Below, one piece after another: positions 1 through 8,855 of a stretch of DNA of 64,000 nt (positions are counted from its first letter, which is position 1; every line of letters begins with the position of its first letter). A program made the position numbers and the translations under genes. Under the pieces are notes generated by a model. It saw nothing but the letters and a program-made list of their open reading frames with translations, ran no database searches and was not told the origin of the DNA. This DNA comes from Rana temporaria (lineage: Eukaryota > Chordata > Amphibia > Anura > Ranidae), in the NCBI RefSeq assembly GCF_905171775.1, contig NC_053492.1, positions 274,835,146 through 274,899,145 of the forward strand, given 5' to 3'.

Positions 1-322
1 GTGGGGGTGGGGGGGAGGCTGAGGACTGTAATGTGTGAGGGGGGAAGGCTGAGGAGTGTAATGTGTGAGGGGGGGAAGGCTGAGGACTGTAATGTGTGGG
101 GGGGGGGAAGGCTGAGGACTGTAATGTGTGGGGGGGACTGAGGACTGTAATGTTTGGGGGGGACTGAGGACTGTAATGTTTGGGGGGGACTGAGGACTGT
201 AATGTGTGGGGGGGACTAAGGACTGTAATGTTTGGGGGGGGGAAGGCCAAGGACTGTAATGTGTGGGGGGGGGGGAGGCTGAGGACTGTAATGTGTGGGG
301 GGGACTGAGGACTGTAATGTGG
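1..322. repeat. G-rich minisatellite
   Basis: Roughly ten imperfect copies of a 28-36 bp unit with the core GAGGACTGTAATGTGTG followed by a run of 7-10 G. The copies differ mainly in G-run length and in an optional AAGGCT insert. The array starts at or before the window edge, so its full size is unknown. The G runs could form G-quadruplexes on the plus strand. It may be the internal minisatellite of the hAT-like element that ends at 874, but the link is inferred from adjacency only. Confidence 0.9.
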
Positions 323-456
323 GGTTATGATATAAATAGGGGCAGATGACAGTACTGTTAATGGGGGAGCCCAGAGTATGACAACACTACCAGTGACAGG
401 GTGAGTGTGAGCAGGGCCTAGTGGGGGCACTAGTTTCTTCGGTTGGGGCCTTACCA

Positions 457-672
457 CATCTGGTGGCAGGCAGCATGGCAAGTGACAATCCGCATCTGGT
501 GGCAGGCAGCATGGCAAGTGACAATCCGCATCTGGTGGCAGGCAGCATGGCAAGTGACAATCCGCATCTGGTGGCAGGTAGCGTGGCAAGTGACAATCCG
601 CATCTGGTGGCAGGTAGCGTGGCAAGTGACAATCCGCATCTGGTGGCTGGCAGCGTGGCAAGTGACAGACTC
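457..672. repeat. 36-bp minisatellite, 6 copies
   Basis: Six head-to-tail copies of a 36-bp unit starting CATCTGGTGGCAGG at 457, 493, 529, 565, 601 and 637. The first three copies are nearly identical, and the last three share GTAGCGTGG or GGCAGCGTGG variants, which suggests local copy expansion. Because 36 is divisible by three, the array is open in several frames, so the open frames across it are not evidence of a gene. Confidence 0.95.
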
Positions 673-874
673 AAAGCTCCCACTGATTCTGCATTATGGT
701 GGGTTTAACTTTATTTATTACTACAATGTAATAAATAGAAATAATGCGCTGACAAATTGCCCGCGAAAAATCGCTTACCCCCCGCATGCCATCCCCAACC
801 TCCCCCCAACTGGGCCTTGGAGAAATTTTATCCATGCAGCCGGTTCCAAGTGCCAAAAAGGTTGGGGACCACTG
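673..874 (+). mobile_element. Terminal part of a hAT-like DNA transposon
   Basis: The segment ends at 874 with the inverted form of a hAT-type terminus: read on the minus strand it begins CAGTGGTCCCCAACC, a terminal motif known from vertebrate hAT (Charlie-like) elements. At 875 the sequence switches abruptly to L1 ORF1 coding sequence on the minus strand. The next eight bases, CTCTAAAT, fit a hAT 8-bp target duplication, but the partner copy is not visible, so the other end probably lies beyond the left edge. The two minisatellites to the left may be internal to it. Confidence 0.6.
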
Positions 875-877
875 CTC

Positions 878-1243
878 TAAATCACTGATCCTGCTTTCAG
901 CTGCAGTTGTTCTTTCCCTGATTTTTTGCAGGTCTTGTCTGATCAGGGTTAATTCCTCTTTCAGGCCACCACAACGTTCTTGCAATGTATTTACTGAAGC
1001 AGTGCTTTATTAACTGCACGCAGATGAGGAGCCAAAGTCGGCTGTTCAGTGTCCTCTTCCCCCTCTAACTCCTAATCCTCTGCCTCAGATGTGTGTGTCT
1101 CAGTCTATGCAGCAATGGCTGCCTGTGCTAGGTCTCCATCTCCCTCCTCCTGCTCCATATTCTCCCCCTCAGTCAGAGCCTCCGGCTCGATAGCATCAGT
1201 CAGCTCCGCCGGCCCAGCCAGCTTCTGGGCATAGTACCTCATG
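878..1243 (-). pseudogene. L1 ORF1 N-terminal fragment (coiled-coil)
   Basis: Minus-strand reading gives an acidic stretch (residues like EPEALTEGENMEQEEGDG), then several stops, then a coiled-coil-like segment with LKEELTLIRQDLQKIRERTT and AESRISDLEQ. The last motif matches the coiled-coil to RRM transition of Tx1/L1 ORF1 proteins; the intact ORF1 at 7332 has a comparable DDLEDRSRRNNV. At least two in-frame stops plus truncation by the hAT-like element at 874 make it a pseudogene. ORF1 proteins are RNA-binding chaperones of LINE ribonucleoproteins. Confidence 0.6.
1231..1243 (+). other. Left copy of 13-bp target-site duplication
   Basis: ATAGTACCTCATG, identical to 2724-2736. The pair brackets the composite insertion, and flanking L1 sequence lies outside both copies. 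Confidence 0.8.
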
Positions 1244-2723
1244 GGTACAAGAGCACACCAAGCACCCAGCATGTAGCACGATGGCTGCAAAGGTGTTGGT
1301 GCACTGATGGACCAATATAAACACCACAGGTGAAGCATAAACGTGTCCACCGCCCCCATCTATAGCTGGCCATAACAGTAAGTAGCATTGGAAGGCTAAA
1401 GCAGATAACAACAAAAACCTGGGGAATGCCCAGGGAAAAACCAAGCCTACTTACCGACCAGCTTGCAGAAAACCAATTAACCTGTCTACAGTATGCGTTA
1501 AAAACAGGGGTTTTGTCCGCACGCATTTGCAAACGCATGCGTGAGCCACAGAGCCGCGCCAAGGCACCCTGTAATCTGTGGTCCTAACACTAAACAATGA
1601 GTGTCCCCACAGTGGAGGCACATGCATTAAAATGGATAGACAGGGGCAGGTGAACTGAAGGGAAGCCACCCCTCCTTAAAGGTACAAGAGCACACCAAGC
1701 ACCCAGCATATAGCACAATGGCTGCAACGGTGTTGGTGCACTGATGGACCAATATAAACACCACAGGAGAAGCATAAATGTGTCCACCGCCCCCATCTAT
1801 AGCTGGCCATAACAGTAAGTAGCATTGGAAGGCTAAAGCAGATAACAACAAAAACCTGGGGAATGCCCAGGGAAAAACCAAGCCTACTTACCGACCAGCT
1901 TGCAGAAAACCAATTAACCTGTCTACAGTATGCGTTAAAAACAGGGGTTTTGTCCGCACGCATTTGCAAACGCATGCGTGAGCCACAGAGCCGCGCCAAG
2001 GCACCCTGTAATCTGTGGTCCTAACACTAAACAATGAGTGTCCCCACAGTGGAGGCACATGCATTAAAATGGATAGACAGGGGCAGGTGAACTGAAGGGA
2101 AGCCACCCCTCCTTAAAGGTACAAGAGCACACCAAGCACCCAGCATATAGCACAATGGCTGCAACGGTGTTGGTGCACTGATGGACCAATATAAACACCA
2201 CAGGAGAAGCATAAATGTGTCCACCGCCCCCATCTATAGCTGGCCATAACAGTAAGTAGCATTGGAAGGCTAAAGCAGATAACAACAAAAACCTGGGGAA
2301 TGCCCAGGGAAAAACCAAGCCTACTTACCGACCAGCTTGCAGAAAACCAATTTACCTGTCTACAGCTATAGATGGGGGGCGGTGGACACGTTTATGCTTC
2401 ACCTGTGGTGTTTATATTGGTCCATCAGTGCACCAACACCTTTGCAGCCATTGGGTGCTTGGTGGCTTTCCTTCAGTTCACCTGCCCCTGTCTATCCATT
2501 TTAATGTTAGTGCCTCCACTGTGGGGACCCTCATTGTTTAGTGTTAGGACCACAGATTACAGGGTGCCTTGGCGCGGCTCTGTGGCTCACGCATGCGTTT
2601 GCAAATGTGTGCGGACAAAACCCCTGTTTTTAACGCATACTGTAGACAGGAAATCGGTTTTCTGCAAGCTGGTCGGTAAGTAGGCTTGGTTTTTCCCTGG
2701 GCATTCCCCAGGTTTTTGTTGTT
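1244..2723. mobile_element. Composite insertion: 437-bp tandem units plus inverted copy
   Basis: A 437-bp unit starts at 1244, 1681 and 2118 (third copy partial, to about 2363). The rest, about 2364-2723, is a reverse-complement copy of the same unit with small deletions. The whole block is bounded by the 13-bp direct repeat ATAGTACCTCATG at 1231-1243 and 2724-2736, so it behaves as one insertion into L1 sequence. I see no terminal inverted repeat and no poly(A) or poly(T) tail. The tandem units are almost identical, which implies recent amplification. Open frames on the minus strand recur at 437-bp spacing and are repeat artefacts. Class unknown. Confidence 0.8.
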
Positions 2724-2736
2724 ATAGTACCTCATG
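2724..2736 (+). other. Right copy of 13-bp target-site duplication
   Basis: ATAGTACCTCATG, the partner of 1231-1243. Beyond it the L1 leader continues with TACCTGGGTACAC. Confidence 0.8.
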
Positions 2737-2861
2737 TACCTGGGTACACTCTGGTACCAAGGATTTGGTCCTGCGGACCCGGGAACAGGATCAAATACAG
2801 GGTGACTGGTGGGAGCTCTGTGAAAAGCGGCTGCTCACATGCCGTTCCTGGCCATGCCCCC

Positions 2862-3399
2862 CGCAATTTTCAAACTTGACCAACTGCCTGCGAACCAAAC
2901 CCATGTGCATTCTTTCATCCCTACATGTAGTTTCAACTTTTGGCAAATAAGCAGCCTTGTATAACATATGTTTACATGAGAGTACTGTCACTCTAGCAAC
3001 AATGTTTAATATTGCAATAAAAGAATATCCTCTTTGGCATAGGGCAAATTCACTAAATTATGATCAGATAATTTTTTTTTTGCTCAACCTGCTGGTTGAA
3101 TTAATTTTTTTTATTAATGTATGGCCAACTTTACTAACTTTACTAATGCTACAAACACTTCAGTACAGAGTATAGAGTATAAAAGAAGAATAACGTCACT
3201 GGTCTAATTTTAAATAGTGATTCTGACATCGGGCACACATTTTTGCTTACAGGATGATATATAGACTCCTTGGAACATTTAATGCAAACTTAAGTTTTAA
3301 AAATAAAAATCTAGTTAGTTTGTTGGTAGAGGAGACTTTGTATGTTTTCACCCACTTTCTCTTTATCTGTATCCCTCATGGACTACAGCAATGTTTACA
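2862..3399. other. AT-rich stretch, no feature recognised
   Basis: Low-complexity AT-rich sequence with short T runs. I see no coding motif, no clear repeat family and no RNA gene. Confidence 0.6.
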
Positions 3400-3436
3400 T
3401 TTCTTTTTTGTATAATGTTTTTATTTTAAAGTAATA

Positions 3437-4088
3437 GGGCCGGATTCAGATACATTGGAGTATCTTTCGGCGGGGCATAACGTCTGTGGTCCGGCGTAAG
3501 CCCGCCTAATTCAAATGTGGATGATGTGGGCGTGTTTTATATAAATTCACTGTGACCCCACGTATTTGACGTATTTACGAACAGCGCATGCGCTGTTCGT
3601 GAAAGAATCCCAGTGCGCATGCTCGAAATTACACTGCAAATCGTCATTGCTTTAGACGTGAACGTAACTTATGTACAGCCCTATTCGGGAACGACTTACG
3701 CAAACAACGGAAAATTTTCAAAACTAGACGCGGGAACGACGTCCATACTTAACATAGGATACCCCTCATATAGCAGGGGTAACTTTACGCCGGAAAAGCC
3801 TAACGTAAATGACGTAAAAAAATGCGCCGGGCGGACGTACGTTTCTGAATCGGTGTATCTACCTAATTAGCATATTCATTGCGTAATTATACGGAAGCGC
3901 CACCTAGCCGCCAGCGTAAATATGCAGCCTAAGATACGACGGTGTAAGACACTTACGCCGGTCGGATCTTAGGGAAATTCTGGCGTATCTAGCTTTCTGA
4001 ATACAGAAAGAAGATACGCCGGCGCTTCGTAGCACTTACGCGGCGTATCAATAGATACGCCGGCGTAAAGGCTATCTGAATCCGGCCC
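3437..4088. mobile_element. CpG-rich palindromic MITE, TIR GGGCCGGATTCAGATA
   Basis: It begins GGGCCGGATTCAGATA at 3437 and ends TATCTGAATCCGGCCC at 4088, a 16-bp perfect terminal inverted repeat. The interior is rich in ACGCCGGCGTA-type motifs and has no transposase, so it is non-autonomous. Flanks AGTAATA and AGTGATT are similar but not identical, so the target duplication is not certain. The open frame at 3613-3870 falls inside it and is not a gene. It sits in the 3' UTR of the old L1. Confidence 0.85.
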
Positions 4089-4329
4089 AGTGATTACAAC
4101 AGTTACAGTATGTCAGATGACAACAACTAAGAATGAGATACAGCATTGAAATACAGATTAATGCAATAATAATTGTACTGTTGTAGGAGTTGTAGTATTA
4201 TACAGATATATCTAAACATAAATAAAAATAGTTACTAATAAATGGAAATGGGAACTAATGGAGGGGAGGGAGAGGGTAGTGGTGTTCCAAAGGTGGATTT
4301 CACTTATTTTATTTTGCTATTTTCCATGA

Positions 4330-5374
4330 AAGGGTATCAATACCATGACATGAGAACTCTTGAGTCAAAAGTGTCTGGAGTATAGTATATGGCCCAGGGT
4401 TTCTATATGCTATCAAATTTTTCCAACCCATTTTTGTCTAGTGCTTCCAGTTTAGCATGTACGAATGAAAGATTCATTCTCTTTTCGGCTTCCGACAACA
4501 GTAATGCAGGTGATTTCCATGCGCTGGCTATTACCTGTTTCTATCATAAATCAAATAAATAACTTATGTTGTTTCCGAGAAAGGGTATCTGGTTTAATGT
4601 TAAGTAAGGCCGCCATTGGATCCGGTAGTATAATACAGTCAAATATTTTTTTCGTTATTAATTTTACATTCTAAGTCTAATTCCCATTTAACAGTATAAG
4701 AGGGTAATATAGTATTTGATTTAGTGATCAGTTGGGAATAAATTATTGAAATACGACCTTTGGCATGTGGATCTTTGAGACATATCCTTTCAAATTGGGT
4801 GATATTATTTAGATTATCACTAAGGCTAAGGGAAGGTCCATAAAAGTTTTTGATTTGAAGGTATCTGAAAATTTCTGTAGTGGGGAGGCCGGATGCCTCA
4901 CATAGGTCTGGAAAAGGTTGAATTGTAGTTGTTGATGCTATGTGATATAGACATGTAATTCCAGCCCTGATCCAAGCCTTAAACGTTCTTGGAAATACCC
5001 ATGCTGGATAAAAGGTCGGATTTTTATAAAAGGAAAGAAGCGGAATGTGTGGGGATTGCAATCCATGAGAGGTTTTGTACCTATCCCATAATGACAATGA
5101 GTGTTTAGTGATTGGATTTTTCAATTTTCTACGGTCTTGAGGGCTCAGCCAGAGGATATTGTTAGTAGGGAGAGGGTCAAAGTCTATTGCCTCAATAAGT
5201 ACCCACAATGGGATTTCTGTGGTTGAGTTGCGCCAATTGTGCTGCTCTGTAGTATGTTTCAAAATCTGGAAATCCCAGTCCACCCATTAATTTGGGAAGA
5301 ATTAATGTTTTTTTTTGGCAATCTGGATTTTTTCTTCCCCCACGTAAACTGTGTTACTTTATACTGAATCAATC
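4330..5374 (-). pseudogene. Old L1 ORF2, C-terminal region
   Basis: This is the part of the L1 ORF2 protein downstream of RT. It includes the conserved GGLGFPDFE-like block near 5280 (frame-shifted), a long C-terminal stretch around 4639-5283, and a distal segment with a SEAEKRMNLSFVHAKLE-like frame near 4450. These match the layout of Tx1/L1 ORF2 C-termini. Several stops and frame changes occur. Upstream the reading continues across MITE 5378-5912 into the RTLPIHIPAYF segment at about 5916-6000. Confidence 0.75.
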
Positions 5375-5377
5375 TAA

Positions 5378-5912
5378 TGCCGCGTACACACGATCATTTT
5401 TCGGCATGAAAAAAAACAACGTTTTTAAAAAACGGCATTTAAAATGATCGTGTGTGGGCTTCACATCGTTTTTTGGCTTCTGAAACACGGCAAAAAAAAA
5501 ATTCGAACATGCTGCATTTTTTAACATCGTTTTAAAAAAATTCGTTTTTCGGGTTGTAAAAAATGATCATGTGTGGGCAAAAACGACGTTATAAACCCGC
5601 GCATGCCCAGAAGCAAGTTATGAGACGGGAGCGCTCATTCAGGTAAAACTACCATTCATAATGGAGTAAGCACATTCATCACGCTGTAACAGACAAAAAA
5701 AAGTGAATCGTCTTTTACTAACAAGGAGTCAGCTAAAAGCAGCCCAAAGGCGAATAGAATTTCCCCTTTAGAGTGCCGTCGTACGTGTTGTACGTCACCG
5801 CGCTTTGTTCATCATTTTTCCAAAACGATGGTGTGCGGGCAACATTGTTTTTAATAATGAAGTTTGAAAAACGTTTTTTTTCATGCCGAAAAACGATCGT
5901 GTGTACGCGGCA
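5378..5912. mobile_element. Harbinger-like MITE (TAA target duplication)
   Basis: The termini are TGCCGCGTACACACGATC at 5378 and its inverse ending at 5912, flanked on both sides by TAA (5375-5377 and 5913-5915). A 3-bp TWA duplication is typical of PIF/Harbinger elements. The interior is AACG/CGTT-rich with long A/T runs and no coding capacity. L1 ORF2 coding sequence is contiguous once it is removed. It is the type member of a family seen at least nine more times in the window, all with GTACACACG-type ends. Confidence 0.85.
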
Positions 5913-5915
5913 TAA

Positions 5916-7174
5916 GAAAATAAGCAGGAATGTGAATAGGAAGGGTTCGAAATAGATATAAAAACTTGGGGAGTATAGCCATTTTTATTATGTTGATTTT
6001 TCCAAACCAGGAAATCGGTAAAGAAGACCAGTCGGATAACAATCTAGTGACACTTTTCAGTAAGGGAGGGGTAGTTGGCAGCAAATAATTCAGAGGCATT
6101 AGCCGTAAAGGGGTATACCCAGATATGGTATACTATGGTCTGCCCATTTAAAGGGTAGTGCGGACTGTAAATTTTGTTTCACCGTGTCACTGAGTGAAAT
6201 ATTCAGTGCCAGGGATTTTTGGCCATTAACTGTGAGGCCGGAAATGTGGGAGAATTCGTGAAGTAGCCGCACTAGATTTGGGGCCGATACCTGCGGTGAG
6301 TATAAAAATAGGAGTATATCATCCGCAAATAAACTTATTTTGTGATGACATCCGCCTAACTCTATACCCGTAATCGTTGGTTCCATCCTTATCCTTTGTG
6401 CTAGAGGTTCGATAATTAAAGCGAATAATAGCGGCGATAGAGGACACCCTTGGCGAGTCCTTCTCTGTATATTAAACTCTTCCAATTTGTAACCGGCATA
6501 TTTGATATAGGCCTTGGGATTGTGGTACAGCGCTGCAATCCAACCCATAAAATGTGGGCCAAAGCCCCATTTCTTCAGAGCGAACTGCATATACGACCAT
6601 GAAACTGTATCGAATGCTTTTTTTATGTCGAGAGAAAGAAAACACGAGGGTATTCGACGCATTTTAGCTGCATGGGATAGAAGAGCAGCACGTCTGATAT
6701 TATCGCCAGCTTGTCGAATAGGGATGAAACCAGTTTGATCACAGTGTATTAGTTTGCCAATTATCATATTCAATCTGGTTGCTAAAACTTTGGCTAAAAT
6801 TTTCACATCGATATTCAGCAGAGAGATGGGGCGATAGTTTGACCAAACTGAATCGTCCGCATGTGGTTTAGGCAGCATGCAGATAATTGCAGTCAAGGTT
6901 TCTTTCCTAAAAGAATGGTTATCCAAGAGAGAATTAAATGTATTCATTAAAATTGGTGACAGGATATCTGTAAAGGTTTTATAATAGAGAGCAGAAAACC
7001 CATCAGGCCCTGGTCGCTTATTGACTTTCAGAGTTTTGATAGCCTGGGATACTTCTTCACTAGACACCGGTTACTCCATCATTTCCATTTGCACCTTGGA
7101 TAATGCAGGAAGGGAGAACTGAGAGAAAAAGCTGTTTGCTTTAGATTGATCCAACTCATTATTAGATGACGTTT
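5916..7174 (-). pseudogene. Old L1 ORF2, reverse transcriptase domain
   Basis: The minus strand encodes a near-continuous RT domain. In order I see VNKRPGPDGFSALYYK, YRPISLLNIDVKILAKVLATR, DQTGFIPIRQAGDNIRR, LSLDIKKAFDTVSW, TRQGCPLSPLLFALIIEPLA, ISLFADDILLFL (the FADD catalytic motif) and YLGIPLYG. A stop precedes the first block, and a frame change near 6099 leads into the post-RT segment with LPISWFGKINIIKMAILPK. Upstream, a RT-proximal linker reads toward 7174, where the younger L1 interrupts it. All catalytic motifs persist although the gene is dead. Confidence 0.9.
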
Positions 7175-7188
7175 AAAATTTTTGTAGG

Positions 7189-7331
7189 GGGGGCGTGGCT
7201 ACCGCGCGAAGCTGCATGGACGTGTAATCCGACAGCTCCGCTCCAGGCACGGGAACCGCCGACGATAGAGGCACCACCACGGCTCGCATTCACTCGGACT
7301 CTCCGCGTATCAGACCCCGGACGGCAGCGGT
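7189..7331 (+). promoter_or_regulatory. L1 5' UTR / presumed internal promoter
   Basis: Short GC-rich leader from the first G run to the ORF1 start. Full-length LINEs usually carry an internal promoter here. No TATA box is evident. A similar G-rich start occurs in the fragment ending at 2861, which supports this as the true 5' end. The promoter function is inferred from the family. Confidence 0.5.
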
Positions 7332-8498
7332 ATGACCCGCAAACGTAAGGAATCAAGGGAGCCGCGGAAATTGGAGGACTTTTATCCTCCGAAGGGCCGC
7401 GGCCTACACCAAGATGGCGCCGCTCCGGAGACTGTCTCCCCGGCCTCCTCGCGTGGCTCACATTCGACCGCGTCCAGCCCAGGAGACCAAGCAGGCCTGC
7501 CACGGAGGTCTCCAGCGACACTCACCCCAGCATCTACTCCTCTCTCCAGAAGCCCTGCCAAATCTAAGCCCCGCTTGGAGGGAGATGCAGGGACACTGAG
7601 ACCTGGACAGGACTCCATGGAGGACACGAGGGAGCTGATTGACCCATTCACTGCCTTTCCTACCTCAGGTAAGGCGGTTTCAGATACAACTTTAAAGGAC
7701 ATGTTAGTTTCCCTGCGTAGCTCCATGCACGCTGATATGATGCAATGCATGCGTAACTTCAAGGCTGAGATGGGAGAAATGGCGGAGCGTGTCACACATG
7801 TGGAGGAAAAAATGGGTGAATTTGCCAGCTCTCATAATACCCTGATTGATGCCCATGCTGACCACTCAGAAGAACTAGCTTGGCTTAGGGCAAAGGTGGA
7901 CGACCTCGAGGACAGATCGAGGAGGAACAATGTAAAAATTAGGTGGGTCCCTGAGTCAGTCCTCCCAGCACAACTTCATCACTATGCTCGGGACTTGATT
8001 CACCAAATCCTCCCCTCTGTTCCGGAGTCCGAACTGCAAATAGATCGCATCCACAGATTGCCCAAGCCAGCCCACCTTCCTGATAATATCCCCCGGGATG
8101 TTTTAATGCGGGTGCATTTTTATCATGTGAAGGACCAGCTTATGATGACTTTCCGCAAAACGCAGCAACTTCCTGAGCAATTTGAACGCATCCAACTCTA
8201 TGCGGACTTATCTCAATTTACGATGCAAAAGCGTAGGTCTCTGATCCCTGTAACCAAAGCGTTACGGAACCATAATGTCCCCTACCGCTGGGGTTTCCCA
8301 GTAAAGCTCACTATTACTCATGACGGGAAAAACTCTGTAGTGACGAGTATAGATGAGGGCCTTGCTCTACTCAGAGCTATGGACATCCTTCCGGAGCAAT
8401 CACAACCTAGTGCCTCGTCCCCAGAGAAAATAGGAGTTCAATCTGAATGGCAAACAGTGGTGATTAAGAAGAGTGGCAAAAACAAATCCAGCTCATAA
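7332..8498 (+). CDS. L1 ORF1 protein (RNA-binding chaperone)
   Basis: A 388-residue uninterrupted protein. Residues 1-100 are basic, then rich in P, S and R, starting MTRKRKESREPRKLEDF, and look disordered. About 120-200 is a coiled coil (MQCMRNFKAEMGEMAERV, then HADHSEELAWLRAKVDDLED), expected to trimerise. About 195-290 is an RRM-like domain opening RSRRNNVKIRWVPES and containing RVHFYHVKDQLM. The C-terminal domain follows (LYADLSQFTMQKRRS) and ends in a lysine-rich tail. Length and order fit Tx1/L1 ORF1 proteins, which coat LINE RNA and aid target-primed reverse transcription. The first ATG of the frame is used. No stops or shifts are seen. Confidence 0.9.
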   Translation: MTRKRKESREPRKLEDFYPPKGRGLHQDGAAPETVSPASSRGSHSTASSPGDQAGLPRRSPATLTPASTPLSRSPAKSKPRLEGDAGTLRPGQDSMEDTRELIDPFTAFPTSGKAVSDTTLKDMLVSLRSSMHADMMQCMRNFKAEMGEMAERVTHVEEKMGEFASSHNTLIDAHADHSEELAWLRAKVDDLEDRSRRNNVKIRWVPESVLPAQLHHYARDLIHQILPSVPESELQIDRIHRLPKPAHLPDNIPRDVLMRVHFYHVKDQLMMTFRKTQQLPEQFERIQLYADLSQFTMQKRRSLIPVTKALRNHNVPYRWGFPVKLTITHDGKNSVVTSIDEGLALLRAMDILPEQSQPSASSPEKIGVQSEWQTVVIKKSGKNKSSS

Positions 8499-8855
8499 TA
8501 TGCCTATATGGTTAGTTTTTTCTGAACCTCAAGGTTCCCACCTTGACCTGGCGTACGTGCACGCACGTTATGTTTACCCCCTCAGTTGTGGGTAGAAACC
8601 CTACCCTCTGGTTCTTGCATGGACAAGTCGCATTTTTACTACATTATTTGCTTTTTTCTTTTCTTTTTTTGACTTTCTTTTTGTTCCCCGTCCTCCCTCC
8701 CTCTTCCTGGAATGGTCTGCTCTCCGTTCATGCTGCTCTCCCTGCACCGCTCCGAACTGGATCGTCCATCTTCCCCCTGCCTGTCAGTGATGCCGAAAAC
8801 CTGGAGCCTCTGATGTTTATGGAATTAAGGTACTGTTATCATCCGCACCCACACT

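Larger units (their letters stand above)
875..2861 (-). mobile_element. 5' end of a Tx1/L1-like LINE, interrupted
   Basis: Read on the minus strand this begins near 2861 with GGGGGGCATGGCC, similar to the 5' start of the full-length L1 at 7189 (GGGGGGCGTGGC). It runs through a short leader into the N-terminal half of an ORF1 and is cut at 875 by the hAT-like element. A 1.5-kb insertion (1244-2723) splits it and is flanked by a 13-bp direct repeat. The rest of the LINE is not in the window. Confidence 0.6.

Noticed and set aside
387..708. Overlapping repeat-rich open frames on both strands
   Set aside because: They follow the 36-bp minisatellite; 36 is a multiple of three so every frame stays open.
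1105..2318. Recurring minus-strand open frames of identical sequence
   Set aside because: They repeat at 437-bp spacing and follow tandem copies of the composite insertion; no domain seen.
3613..3870. 85-codon open frame on the plus strand
   Set aside because: It lies wholly inside a CpG-rich palindromic MITE; no domain, and CpG-rich text tends to be stop-poor.
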